DNA from: Acidilutibacter cellobiosedens
GTDB taxonomy: Bacteria; Bacillota; Clostridia; Tissierellales; Acidilutibacteraceae
DNA length: 64,000 nt
Direction: 5' to 3'
Assembly (NCBI RefSeq): GCF_004103715.1
Contig: NZ_CP035282.1
Location: 1,354,673 to 1,418,672, forward strand
The translations under genes and the position numbers were made by a program. Below the pieces are notes generated by a model. It was not told the origin of the DNA and made no database searches. It saw only the letters and a program-made list of their open reading frames with translations. Shown piece after piece: positions 54,086 through 62,678 of this stretch (the stretch's first letter is position 1; every line of letters begins with the position of its first letter).

Positions 54086-55189
54086 ATGAAAGAGGAACAG
54101 TTAATTTCAAGTTATCAGGCTATTTTACTGATTACTGTATTTAGAATAGTAATTGCTTTTTCATACCTTCCCGCAGTCAATACTCCTCCGGGCAACCAGG
54201 ACATATGGATAAGTATAATTCTTTCTATACCATGGACAATTGCAATAAGTTTTCCGATTTTATATTTAAGCAATAAATTCAGCAATTTAACTTTGATTGA
54301 ATATACTGAAAAGATATTGGGAAAGGCTATAGGAAAAATAGTGGGAATAGCTTATGCTGTATTTTTATTGTTTTATGTTATAACGTTTGTTGCAATACTT
54401 TCCGAGGTATTGACTTCCACAATATTTCCTCAAACACCTAGTTGGATACTTATACTCATTCTTCTTATTACTTCTTCCTATATATCATTTAAGGGATTAG
54501 AGGGGTTAGGAAGAGGAGCAGAAATTTTTGTACCTATTATTTTTTTAGTAATTCTGACTTTTCTTATATTTGGATTTAACCTTTTCGACTTCAATGAACT
54601 TCTTCCTATACTTAAGGATTCCACTTTCAGCCAAATAAATATTGGAGCAAGAGATATTGCATTTAAATTTACAGATATAATAATATTGGCAATGTTTGTT
54701 CCAAATCTTGAGAATAGGAAAGAATTAAATAAAATATTTATCAGATCCTTGCTTATTTCCATGCTTGTACTGATTATAGTGGTTTTGTGTACCCAGTTGT
54801 CTTTAGGTATTGAGCAGACAAAACATGCGGATTTTCCGTTTTTTACCTTCTCACGGCTTATTAATTTATTTGATTTTATTCAGAGAATAGAATCCATATA
54901 TGTTATGGCCTGGACAGTTGCAAACGTATGGAAGGTTTCAGGATATCTCTATTCTTTGACTATTAATTTAAAACAAACTTTAAATTCTAAAAGTAATGAA
55001 GTATATATAATTCCTATGTCAATATTAATATTTATATTATCCACAATATTAAAGAATAATTATTCTGTGGTAGGAGTCAGTCAACCTCTTCAGTTTTTAT
55101 TATATTTTTCATCAATAGCATTTATGTTTGCAATACCTTGCATTACTTTGATTGTATATTTCTTTAGAAGAAAAAAATTAAGAGAATAA
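54086..55189 (+). CDS. GerB-type germinant receptor permease subunit
   Basis: This is a 367-aa membrane protein of about ten helices, in the endospore germination permease family (amino-acid permease fold). LPAVNTPPGNQDIWISIILS near the N-terminus and RGAEIFVPIIFLVILTFL mid-protein are typical. It starts 2 bases after the GerC stop. The germinant cannot be predicted. Confidence 0.92.
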   Translation: MKEEQLISSYQAILLITVFRIVIAFSYLPAVNTPPGNQDIWISIILSIPWTIAISFPILYLSNKFSNLTLIEYTEKILGKAIGKIVGIAYAVFLLFYVITFVAILSEVLTSTIFPQTPSWILILILLITSSYISFKGLEGLGRGAEIFVPIIFLVILTFLIFGFNLFDFNELLPILKDSTFSQINIGARDIAFKFTDIIILAMFVPNLENRKELNKIFIRSLLISMLVLIIVVLCTQLSLGIEQTKHADFPFFTFSRLINLFDFIQRIESIYVMAWTVANVWKVSGYLYSLTINLKQTLNSKSNEVYIIPMSILIFILSTILKNNYSVVGVSQPLQFLLYFSSIAFMFAIPCITLIVYFFRRKKLRE

Positions 55190-55285
55190 AATTTTTATTG
55201 TTGCATAAAAAACGATGATTTCGGAGATTTTTATAGATGAGATGTTTTAAAAAATTAAAGAATAAAATTTTGGAGGTATTTACAC

Positions 55286-55489
55286 ATGGTTAACGGTACA
55301 GTAAAATGGTTTAATTCAGAGAAAGGATTTGGCTTTATTACAGGTGATGATGGAAATGATGTCTTTGTTCATTTTTCTCAAATAAACAAAGACGGATTTA
55401 AAACATTGGAAGAAGGAGAAAGAGTTTCATTTGAAGTTAGTAAAGGAGAAAAAGGTCCTCAAGCCTCAAATGTAACTTCTATCAGATAA
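55286..55489 (+). CDS. Cold shock protein (Csp)
   Basis: This is a 67-aa single OB-fold RNA chaperone. RNP1 KGFGFI and RNP2 VFVHF are present, with the N-terminal GTVKWFN. A long leader (about 95 bases) precedes it, with TGGAGG at the ribosome site; such leaders are often thermosensitive. Confidence 0.96.
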   Translation: MVNGTVKWFNSEKGFGFITGDDGNDVFVHFSQINKDGFKTLEEGERVSFEVSKGEKGPQASNVTSIR

Positions 55490-55511
55490 CTATAAAACCA
55501 AATATAAAAGA

Positions 55512-55541
55512 GGTCCGAAGATTTAATCTTCAGACCCTTTT
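55512..55541. terminator. Terminator after csp
   Basis: An 11-bp stem with one mismatch (55512-55522 with 55526-55536) followed by T4 ends csp and lies just before the stop of the convergent GIY-YIG gene. Confidence 0.75.
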
Positions 55542-55555
55542 AAATTTATTCGAAT

Positions 55556-55825
55556 CTAAGATATACTGCTGAAATTTTCATTTTTAGATTGGCAGACAAG
55601 TTTGTATTTTTCTTTTTTTGTCATTTTTTTTATTTCATATTCTCTTCTTTGAGCAGATATTTTATCTTCAAATTTTTCAAAATAAACAAGCTCTACCGGA
55701 AGTCTGCCCCTTGTATATTTTGCGCCTTTGCCTTTTTTATGAGTTTCTAATCTTTTTTTTAAACAGTTGGTCCAACCTGTATAAAAAGTATTATCGCAGC
55801 ATTTAAGAATGTATACATAACACAT
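55556..55825 (-). CDS. GIY-YIG domain protein (UPF0213 / YhbQ-like)
   Basis: This 89-aa small nuclease-fold protein contains YVYILKCCDNTFYTGWTNCLKKRLETH (the GIY-YIG pattern appears as YVYIL and FYTGWT), AKYTRGRLPVELVYFE and REYEIKKMTKKEK. The family is widespread; its function is unknown (DNA repair has been suggested). It is divergent from the T-box/trpS unit. Confidence 0.9.
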   Translation of the reverse strand: MCYVYILKCCDNTFYTGWTNCLKKRLETHKKGKGAKYTRGRLPVELVYFEKFEDKISAQRREYEIKKMTKKEKYKLVCQSKNENFSSIS

Positions 55826-55916
55826 AATATCACCAAAATAATTATATCATTTTTTAAAATAATTGTTTTATATTTTTAAATATTTGTGTATAATAAATAT
55901 AACAAGTAAATATAAA

Positions 55917-56142
55917 AGCTGAGATCAAGAATAGTAAATATGAAAAAGGTCTTTAGAGAGTCGGGGATAGTGAAAACTTGACGATACTTTCATATTGAAT
56001 GGGCTTGAGAGTTAAAATCCGAAAATCGAGTAGGATTTTACGGTTTATCGCCGTTAAAGATTTAAGTGGGTTTTTAACCAAATTGAGTGGTACCGCGAAG
56101 TTGCCTTTCGTCTCTTTATATGAAGAGATGAAGGGCTTTTTT
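55917..56142 (+). promoter_or_regulatory. T-box leader (Trp) upstream of trpS
   Basis: Stem I has AGAGAGTCGGGG and the specifier region TTGAATGGGCTTGAGAG, with TGG (56000-56002) as the Trp codon. The conserved T-box sequence AATTGAGTGGTACCGCG (56081-56096) pairs with uncharged tRNA CCA. A terminator (56103-56141: GCCTTTCGTCTCTT, loop, GAAGAGATGAAGGGC, T6) follows. A TATAAT at 55889-55894 is the likely -10. Low charged tRNA-Trp should allow readthrough into trpS. Confidence 0.93.
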
Positions 56143-56167
56143 AATTATTACCATTGGAGGTTATATA

Positions 56168-57172
56168 ATGGATGAGAAAAAAATTGTTTTCAGTGGCGTT
56201 CAGCCTTCGGGAAAATTAACAATTGCAAATTATTTAGGTGCTATTAAGAATTGGATTCCTCTTCAGGAAGAATATAATAGTATTTTTTGCATAGTTGATC
56301 TTCACGCTATTACTGTTCCCCAGGAACCTCAAAATTTAAGAAAGAATACATTGGATGTATTAGCCTTATATTTGGCATGTGGGTTAGATCCGAAAAAAAG
56401 TATCATATTTATTCAATCCCATGTAAGTGCCCATTGTGAATTGACATGGATTTTAGATTCCATATCCTATATGGGACAGCTAAATAGAATGACTCAATTC
56501 AAGGAGAAATCCCAAAAGCCGGGAGCCGACGTAAATGCAGCCTTATTTAATTATCCTGTTCTCATGGCAGCCGATATACTTCTTTATCAGACGGATTTAG
56601 TTCCGGTGGGAGAGGATCAAAAACAACATTTAGAATTGGCAAGGGATTTAGCTATAAGATTTAATAATCGATACAGTGATACTTTTAAGATACCGGAAGT
56701 TTTTATCCCGAAGATAGGCTCGAGAATTATGAGTCTGCAGAATCCGGAGGTTAAAATGTCCAAATCTGACAAAGATGAAAATGCATACATTGAATTATTA
56801 GATGATCCGAATTCGGTGAGAAGAAAAATAAAAAGGGCGGTTACGGATTCTTATGGGGAAGTAGTATATAGAGATGAACAACTTGGGATTAAGAATTTGA
56901 TTGATATTTATTCCGTATTTTCGGGAGAAAGTATAAAAGACATTGAGAACCGATATATTGGAAAAGGATACGGGAAATTTAAGGATGATTTGGCTGAAGC
57001 AATAGTAGAAGTTTTAAGACCAATTCAGGAAAGGTATGAAGAATACCGGAAGAATAAGGATTTTCTCGAAGGCATATATTCAGAAGGAGCCGAAAAAGCA
57101 GAAAGATTAGCAAACAGGACATTGAAAAAGGTTTATAAAAAGGTTGGTTTTATACCAAGGGTGAATAAATAA
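56168..57172 (+). CDS. trpS: Tryptophanyl-tRNA synthetase
   Basis: This is a 334-aa class I synthetase. The HIGH-equivalent is PSGKLTIANYLGA, and KMSKSDKDEN is the KMSKS loop. DLHAITVPQ, YMGQLNRMTQFKEK, and PVLMAADILLYQTDLVPVGEDQ-type sequence line the Trp and ATP pocket. It charges tRNA-Trp. TGGAGG precedes the ATG, and regulation is by the T-box directly upstream. Confidence 0.97.
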   Translation: MDEKKIVFSGVQPSGKLTIANYLGAIKNWIPLQEEYNSIFCIVDLHAITVPQEPQNLRKNTLDVLALYLACGLDPKKSIIFIQSHVSAHCELTWILDSISYMGQLNRMTQFKEKSQKPGADVNAALFNYPVLMAADILLYQTDLVPVGEDQKQHLELARDLAIRFNNRYSDTFKIPEVFIPKIGSRIMSLQNPEVKMSKSDKDENAYIELLDDPNSVRRKIKRAVTDSYGEVVYRDEQLGIKNLIDIYSVFSGESIKDIENRYIGKGYGKFKDDLAEAIVEVLRPIQERYEEYRKNKDFLEGIYSEGAEKAERLANRTLKKVYKKVGFIPRVNK

Positions 57173-57208
57173 AAAATTAGAGAGATAATTTTATCTCTCC
57201 AATTTTTT
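57171..57208. terminator. Bidirectional terminator between trpS and eda
   Basis: A perfect stem of about 16 bp (57171-57187 with 57192-57208) with A6 and T6 flanks overlaps the stop of the convergent aldolase gene. Confidence 0.88.
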
Positions 57209-57839
57209 ATTTATTATTTCTTGCTTCTTTTACTTTTTTAACAAATTCTTTAGCAGTTCTGGTTATGTCTTCCTTTGAACCTTTAGTAAGATTTCCGCCT
57301 ACTCCTACTGCTATGCAACCATTTTTGATCCATTCTCCTACATTATCTAAATTAACTCCGCCTGTCGGCATCAATAATGCTTGAGGAAGGGGTCCCTTAA
57401 TTGCCGATATGAAAGAAGGTCCTACTGCACTGCCGGGGAAGACTTTTATTATATCGGCTCCCGATTCCATTGCCTTTATCATTTCAACAACGGTCATGCA
57501 GCCTGCTATATAAGGTATCTGATATCTGTTGCAGAGTTTAGCTGTTCCTTCATCAAAGGCTGGGCTGACTATATATTTTGCCCCGACCAATATGGCTATT
57601 CTTGCAGTTTCACCATCTAAAACTGTACCGGCTCCCACTAACAATTTATCTCCGAATTCTTCCGTTAATGATTCGATAACCTTATATGCCCCCGGAACTG
57701 TAAATGTAATTTCTATTGAATTTATTCCGCCATCCATACATGCTAAAGCAATTTTTTTGGCTTCTTCGCTATTTTTGGCCCTTACAACAGCTGTAATGCC
57801 TACTTCTTCAATTTTACTTAAAATTTCATACTTTTTCAT
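57207..57839 (-). CDS. eda: KDPG/KHG aldolase
   Basis: This is a 210-aa class I aldolase cutting 2-keto-3-deoxy-6-phosphogluconate to pyruvate and glyceraldehyde 3-phosphate. IEITFTVPGA (Glu base), GAGTVLDGETAR, AKYIVSPAF (Schiff-base Lys) and VFPGSAVGPSFI with LMPTGGV (phosphate loop) are visible. It probably belongs with the RpiR regulator and dehydrogenases at 61556-64000, now separated by two IS110-type insertions. AGAGGAGGG precedes the ATG. Confidence 0.93.
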   Translation of the reverse strand: MKKYEILSKIEEVGITAVVRAKNSEEAKKIALACMDGGINSIEITFTVPGAYKVIESLTEEFGDKLLVGAGTVLDGETARIAILVGAKYIVSPAFDEGTAKLCNRYQIPYIAGCMTVVEMIKAMESGADIIKVFPGSAVGPSFISAIKGPLPQALLMPTGGVNLDNVGEWIKNGCIAVGVGGNLTKGSKEDITRTAKEFVKKVKEARNNK

Positions 57840-58010
57840 ATTGTACCCTCCTCTTTAAATCAAGTAGTATTTTCCAATACTTCTGATTAATTTTATATTA
57901 TTTTAATGGATCATTTGCAACGAAATAATTACATTTTACATGAAATGTCCATTTTAATCCTCACTTAATAAAAGTAGCACTTATATATTTTTATGAACAG
58001 TGGCTTTTGC

Positions 58011-58160
58011 TCACTTTATATAGTAGTAGAACCTCTTTCTAGCAGGATCTATCTCCCAAACTTCCTTCGTCCAACTTAATCTATATGTGAGTCCCGTCAT
58101 GCTCGTATGCAGGATTATATCCTAATGGAGGAATTACAGGATCGCCACTTTTGTTGTTTT
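58011..58160 (-). pseudogene. Gene remnant next to IS110 element
   Basis: On the minus strand, KSGDPVIPPLGYNPAYEHD is followed, after a one-base insertion at the HI/HY junction, by RLSWTKEVWEIDPARKRFYY and a stop. This reads as the 3' end of a real gene, with no start in sight; the rest is replaced by IS110 sequence to the right. I do not recognise the family. The 170 bases to its left, towards eda, are AT-rich with no gene. Confidence 0.5.
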
Positions 58161-58267
58161 TAATTATTCTAGTTTGTAAATTTAAATTCTATTTTAGCTA
58201 CCATATTTAAATAGAATCTTTTAAAACTATTAATTCATACGTAATTTAATCTCTGAAATAGATAGAA

Positions 58268-59557
58268 TTAAGCAACTGAATTTAAAAACTCATCTGGATA
58301 TTTTATTTGTGACATCATTTTACTTTCATCATAATCGACATCTTTCAAAATTATTGTATGGATTATTCTTAATAGTTTTCTGCATAATGCTATTATAGCT
58401 TGTTTCCCAGTAAGCTGATTTTTTCGCCTTGTAGTATAATAAATGTACATTTCTTTAAATGCAGTATTTGTCCGTATCATCCCAAGTATTACCTGGTACA
58501 ATAATCGGCGGAGATCTTTACGTCCTCTTCTGCTTATAGATGTTGCACCTTTTACCTTACCAGAACTATTTTCTGTTAAAGAAAGCCCTGCCATTTTTAT
58601 CATTTGTTTCGGAGTCTTGTACTTTCTTATATCTCCTAATTCAGCAACTATGCCACTTGCCGTTACGAGCCCAACACCCTTAATTTGCATTATCTTCTTT
58701 GTTTCATCTAGTTGATTGCAAATCTTGGTTACATAATCATCTATTTCTTCAATTTGCTCTAAAAAGCTTTCATATTTGTCTAAAAGAAATTTTATTTCTA
58801 ATTTTGCAAATGAAAGTCCTTCTTTTATCCCTATGCTATTTTTACTAGCTGTTACAAGTCTTTCTATCTTCCCAAGGCCTACACCTCTTCTCATCTTTGG
58901 AGGTAGCATCTCATAGATTTCATTTGGTGGTATTCTTTCAATTACAGACGGAAAGATATACTTTTTAATTATCTTTATAAATGATTTCGATTCCCAGCTG
59001 GCATATGCTTCTTTGTATTCTGGAAAGTATCTGTCTAACCAATTGTGAATCTGATTTTTAGTACGATTTAAATCCTTTATTACAACTTGCCTTAAGTTCT
59101 TAGCATTCCTTAGCTCTTCATACTCACCTTCAAGCAAATTCGGGGTAGAATATCTTGCATCTTTTACTAGCTGTGCAATAATCTTTGCATCTTTTTTATC
59201 TGTTTTTGTTTGAAGGTTATCATCTAACTCTTTTATCTTTTTTACATGCATTGGATTTACTGTAACCACTGTATAGTCATTAGCTTTAAGATATCTTGCT
59301 ATATTTAACCAGTAATGTCCTGTTGGTTCCATACCTATAATTACTTGTTCCTTCTCCTCAACCACTTTAATTTCATTAATCCAATTCTCAAACTCTAAAT
59401 ATCCTGAAAGGGAATTATTGAATTTAATTGATTTTCCAAACTCTATGCCTCTAATATCTTGTGCTCTTGCTACATGAAATTCTTTTGCTATGTCAACTCC
59501 AACAATTAGTGTTTCATATGTCAATTGATTTAATCTATCATTTTGTTTATAATTCAT
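58268..59557 (-). CDS. IS110-family transposase (copy 1)
   Basis: This 429-aa DEDD recombinase carries the RuvC-like acidic set: D in VGVDIAKEF, E in GMEPTGHYW, and two D in DKKDAKIIAQL. The C-terminal transposase_20 domain has IKGVGLVTASGIVAELGDI and the serine motif GATSISRRGRKDLRRLL. The length is usual and it looks intact, with AAAGGAGG upstream. IS110 elements insert using a bridge RNA from the non-coding end. It is only distantly similar to the second copy at 60007. Confidence 0.95.
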   Translation of the reverse strand: MNYKQNDRLNQLTYETLIVGVDIAKEFHVARAQDIRGIEFGKSIKFNNSLSGYLEFENWINEIKVVEEKEQVIIGMEPTGHYWLNIARYLKANDYTVVTVNPMHVKKIKELDDNLQTKTDKKDAKIIAQLVKDARYSTPNLLEGEYEELRNAKNLRQVVIKDLNRTKNQIHNWLDRYFPEYKEAYASWESKSFIKIIKKYIFPSVIERIPPNEIYEMLPPKMRRGVGLGKIERLVTASKNSIGIKEGLSFAKLEIKFLLDKYESFLEQIEEIDDYVTKICNQLDETKKIMQIKGVGLVTASGIVAELGDIRKYKTPKQMIKMAGLSLTENSSGKVKGATSISRRGRKDLRRLLYQVILGMIRTNTAFKEMYIYYTTRRKNQLTGKQAIIALCRKLLRIIHTIILKDVDYDESKMMSQIKYPDEFLNSVA

Positions 59558-59760
59558 AGTGAATCCTCCTTTAAATTAAGAAATTGTTTTCTCTCAATTA
59601 CAATTATACCTTAATTTATTTGTGAGGATTTTCTATTTTTATCGTACCACAGGAAGCTCGTATAATATGTTTAGAAGCACTTTTTATAGGTCTTCTAAGC
59701 ATATTTTAATATTTTTAATACAATTTTTATTAGAGATATCCTAATGCTATAATTAAATAA
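59558..59760. other. Non-coding end of IS110 copy 1, with hairpin
   Basis: This AT-rich region contains a 14-bp stem with one wobble (59664-59677 with 59692-59705) and CGTACCACAGGAAGC. No gene is supported. It is the upstream non-coding end of copy 1 and a candidate site for its bridge RNA; element boundaries cannot be fixed because IS110 elements lack terminal inverted repeats. Confidence 0.45.
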
Positions 59761-59770
59761 AGAATAGTTA

Positions 59771-59990
59771 GCAAAGGATAATTCTTTGCTCTCCAGCAAA
59801 ACCATTGGGTTATTGCCCTTAAAGCGTGCTTCCTAACTTAGCTGTCATATCCTGCTTACTTCAGATGCCGCATCTCTTTGATTAGACCAACAGCAAGGTA
59901 ATTTTCAAAGATGAATGCTAATAATGCGAGGTTGCCGTAAGCAGCTAAGATTAGGATATCTCTTTTACTAATTGTTCTCCATCCTATTAT
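59771..59990 (+). ncRNA. Candidate bridge RNA of IS110 copy 2
   Basis: The 220 bases before the second IS110 transposase have no convincing plus-strand gene but fold strongly. CCTAACTTAGCTG (59832-59844) pairs with CAGCTAAGATTAGG (59942-59955), closing about 97 bases with internal short repeats (GCAAGG, GGTTGCCG). Length, position and folding match IS110 bridge RNAs, which lie in the left end upstream of the recombinase. Target- and donor-binding loops are not assigned. Confidence 0.6.
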
Positions 59991-60006
59991 GAAAGGTGGT
60001 GATCTT

Positions 60007-61284
60007 ATGAAGAACAATATTCTATCAACTTTATACGTAGGTATTGATGTAAGTTCTAAGACTAATGTCTTATGCGCTCTAGATTTTGAAGGCAATAAAC
60101 TTCTTAACCTTAAGGCTTTGAATAACCAACCTGGTGCCGAATCTATCTTAGATAGTATTATTAGGTGTTTAGATTCTAATAGCCTAAAATATGTTGTTAT
60201 TGCCCTGGAATCTACTTCTTTCTACAGTACCCACATTGCAAACTTTCTTGCTTCTAATGAGATTCTATTAGCCTACAAACCTCTTGTATACTGTCTTAAT
60301 CCTAAAACTGTTGCAAATTACAGAAAGACTTTTGTAGACATGGATAAAACAGATCCTCTAGATGCATATGTCATTGCTGATTTTGCTCGTTGTGGCAAAA
60401 TTACTTCTAAGCCTTGGCGTGGATCGCAGTTTCTTGCACTCCAGCGATTAACTAGACATCGTCTTCATTTAATTGAAGGTATTACTAGAGAAAAAGCTTA
60501 TATGGTGTCCAACATTTATCTTAAGTTTAGTGAATTAACAGTATTAGATAAAGAAGAACGCCCATTTTCTAACACTTACGGTGTCACCTCTTCAGCCATA
60601 TTAACTGAATATTTGTCCTTAGATGATATTACCTATTCATCTGTTGAGGACTTAGTTGCTTTCATTAGAGATAAAGGTAAAAATCGCTTTAATGATCCTA
60701 ACAGGACTGCTCAGGTGCTCCAGAAGGCTGCTAGAGATTCCTATCGTCTTGATAAAATCCTTTATGAACCTTTAAATGTTGCAATCGCTTCATCTTTCAA
60801 TGTAGTCAAAGCATTAGAAGATGAAGTTAAAACCATTGATAAGGCTATTGAAAGGAATATCAAAGGGATTAATCCTACTGAATATCAATCCCTAATCTCT
60901 ATTCCAGGAGTTGGGCCAGTACTTGCTAGTGGAATTCTTTCTGAGATAGGAACCATCACTTCCTTTGATTCTCACAATTCTCTAGCTAAATATGCAGGCC
61001 TAACTTGGAGAGTTAATCAATCAGGTAATTATTCTTCAGATGAGACCAGAATGACTAAGACTGGCAATAAATACCTTAGATACTATTTAATCGAGGCTGC
61101 CAATAGTGTTAAAAATCATGTACCAGAATACAAAGAGTACTATTACAAGAAGTACGGTGAAGTAACAACTCACCAACATAAAAGAGCCCTCGCACTTACA
61201 TCTCGTAAATTTGTTCGTCTGGTTTTTGGATTGCTGACTAAAAACCAAATCTACTCCAATGATAAAGTTGGAGAGATAAATTAA
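60007..61284 (+). CDS. IS110-family transposase (copy 2)
   Basis: This is a 425-aa DEDD recombinase. D in VGIDVSSKTN, E in ALESTSFYS and the D residues in DKTDPLDAYVIADF form the RuvC-like site. ISIPGVGPVLASGILSEIG and TRMTKTGNKYLRYYLIEAAN form the C-terminal domain; the usual Ser before Lys-x-Gly is Thr here. ATG 60007 is chosen after AAAGGTGGTG. GC content is higher than in surrounding genes, as expected for a mobile gene. It faces away from copy 1. Confidence 0.95.
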   Translation: MKNNILSTLYVGIDVSSKTNVLCALDFEGNKLLNLKALNNQPGAESILDSIIRCLDSNSLKYVVIALESTSFYSTHIANFLASNEILLAYKPLVYCLNPKTVANYRKTFVDMDKTDPLDAYVIADFARCGKITSKPWRGSQFLALQRLTRHRLHLIEGITREKAYMVSNIYLKFSELTVLDKEERPFSNTYGVTSSAILTEYLSLDDITYSSVEDLVAFIRDKGKNRFNDPNRTAQVLQKAARDSYRLDKILYEPLNVAIASSFNVVKALEDEVKTIDKAIERNIKGINPTEYQSLISIPGVGPVLASGILSEIGTITSFDSHNSLAKYAGLTWRVNQSGNYSSDETRMTKTGNKYLRYYLIEAANSVKNHVPEYKEYYYKKYGEVTTHQHKRALALTSRKFVRLVFGLLTKNQIYSNDKVGEIN

Positions 61285-61515
61285 AATATTTCTAATCTCT
61301 AAACCTATTTTTTCACTGAAATACATAGGTTCTATTAAGGTTGTCTTTTTTTAATTGTTCCTTATGTTTTTATTAAAATTTATCTCTTGACATATCACCA
61401 GATTGCTTATTATTTCAATATTTAAAAATAAATTTTTATATAACTCCTATTCTTATAACGAATAGGAAAGTTCTTACTTATAAATATTGATAAAAAACTT
61501 TTCGTAAATGAATTC
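61285..61515. other. Downstream flank of IS110 copy 2
   Basis: About 230 AT-rich bases contain no supported gene. A short palindrome (CCTATTC...GAATAGG near 61448-61469) may lie near the element end or be unrelated. Confidence 0.4.
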
Positions 61516-61557
61516 AAGAAAAGCTACCTTAATAATGCTTCGATAGAAGCTTTTCTT
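61516..61557 (-). terminator. Hairpin at the end of the RpiR regulator gene
   Basis: A 10-bp perfect repeat (61516-61525 with 61548-61557) overlaps the regulator stop codon. On the minus strand it ends GCTTTTCTTG, a modest T-run. Confidence 0.55.
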
Positions 61558-62410
61558 ATATCTTTGTATAAGAAATCGCATTCCTCATCTTTTGAAGAGC
61601 AATATTGGAAAGTTCTTTTCTTTTTAATATTAAATTAATATATAAAACGTTTATTATAGTAAGATGGGCAACCATGGAAGCAAAAGCTTCAAATTGATAT
61701 TCCGTTTCATGGGAAACGACATTAAGAGGAACATCTACTTTCTTACTAATAGGTGATTTTGAAAATGAAGTTATTCCGATGGTTTTTGTACCGTTTTTCT
61801 TAGCCACATCTAACGCATTCATTATGTTTATATTAGAGCCGGAATGGGAAATTGCTATAACCGCATCATTTTCCGTAAGCTGAGCAGCAGACATAAGCTG
61901 CATATGATAATCGGTATAAGATGAAACGTTCATTCCGATTCGTAAAAGCTTATGATGAGCATCCATCGCTGCAACACCTGAGCCTCCATTACCATAGCAT
62001 ACAATCTGATTTGCATTTAAGAGAATATTTACTGCCTGTTCTATGAGTTTCGGGTCAATAGACTGTAATGAATCATTTAGGACCGATATAGTGGCTTCAA
62101 ATACTTTATTGATAATAATAGCTTCATCATCGTTATCGAGAATTTGTGTAGTACCGTAATTTTTTGTTTCCTTAACCACGTCTGTAGCTAATGATATTTT
62201 AAGATCATGAAATCCCTTAAAATCAATTTTTTTACAAAAACGAAATATGGTCGAATCCGCTAATTTGAGTTTATCTCCTATTTGGCTTATAGTTGAGTAA
62301 ATCAACTCTTGAGGATTATTAAGAATATAATCTGCAATTTTTTTCTCTGTAGGATTAAAATTACTATATTGCGATTTAATTTGAAGAAATGCCTTTGGCG
62401 TAGAATTCAT
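61556..62410 (-). CDS. MurR/RpiR family transcriptional regulator
   Basis: This 284-aa regulator has an N-terminal HTH_6 domain (about 1-77; FNPTEKKIADYILNNPQELIY, ADSTIFRFCKKIDFKGFHDLK) and a C-terminal SIS sugar-phosphate domain (about 120-260; VCYGNGGSGVAAMDAHHKLLR, AVIAISHSGSNINIMNALDV, TIGITSF). It probably senses a phosphosugar and controls the divergent dehydrogenase operon. A 28-bp palindrome in the shared intergenic region is the likely operator. Confidence 0.93.
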   Translation of the reverse strand: MNSTPKAFLQIKSQYSNFNPTEKKIADYILNNPQELIYSTISQIGDKLKLADSTIFRFCKKIDFKGFHDLKISLATDVVKETKNYGTTQILDNDDEAIIINKVFEATISVLNDSLQSIDPKLIEQAVNILLNANQIVCYGNGGSGVAAMDAHHKLLRIGMNVSSYTDYHMQLMSAAQLTENDAVIAISHSGSNINIMNALDVAKKNGTKTIGITSFSKSPISKKVDVPLNVVSHETEYQFEAFASMVAHLTIINVLYINLILKRKELSNIALQKMRNAISYTKI

Positions 62411-62526
62411 AATATCACCTTTTTCGATTAATATTTAACAATTTAATGTTTAATAATATTATATAACAATAGAATTGCCATATCAAAAAGCCTCTAGAAA
62501 TCAAAAAAATTTAAATAAAAAAAGTG

Positions 62527-62564
62527 TTGAAAAAAATTTTTCTATATTATATAATATAGAAAAA
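62527..62564 (+). promoter_or_regulatory. Promoter with overlapping 28-bp palindrome
   Basis: TTGAAA (62527-62532), a 17-base spacer and TATAAT (62550-62555) form a near-consensus promoter. A perfect 28-bp palindrome (62537-62564, centred between 62550 and 62551) covers the spacer and -10. It lies between the rpiR-type regulator and the dehydrogenase gene, so it is a candidate repressor site. Confidence 0.65.
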
Positions 62565-62678
62565 GAAATTCTTTTTATAAAAATATTATCATATGAAAGT
62601 TTTTTTTGCAAGGGTTTATACAATTATTTTTAATAAATAGAATCAAAAAAATAGATCAAAGAGAAAGGAGATATAAAG

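Noticed and set aside
59856-60095. 79-aa minus-strand reading frame before IS110 copy 2
   Set aside because: It overlaps the recombinase start and the structured leader; no ribosome site or family resemblance.
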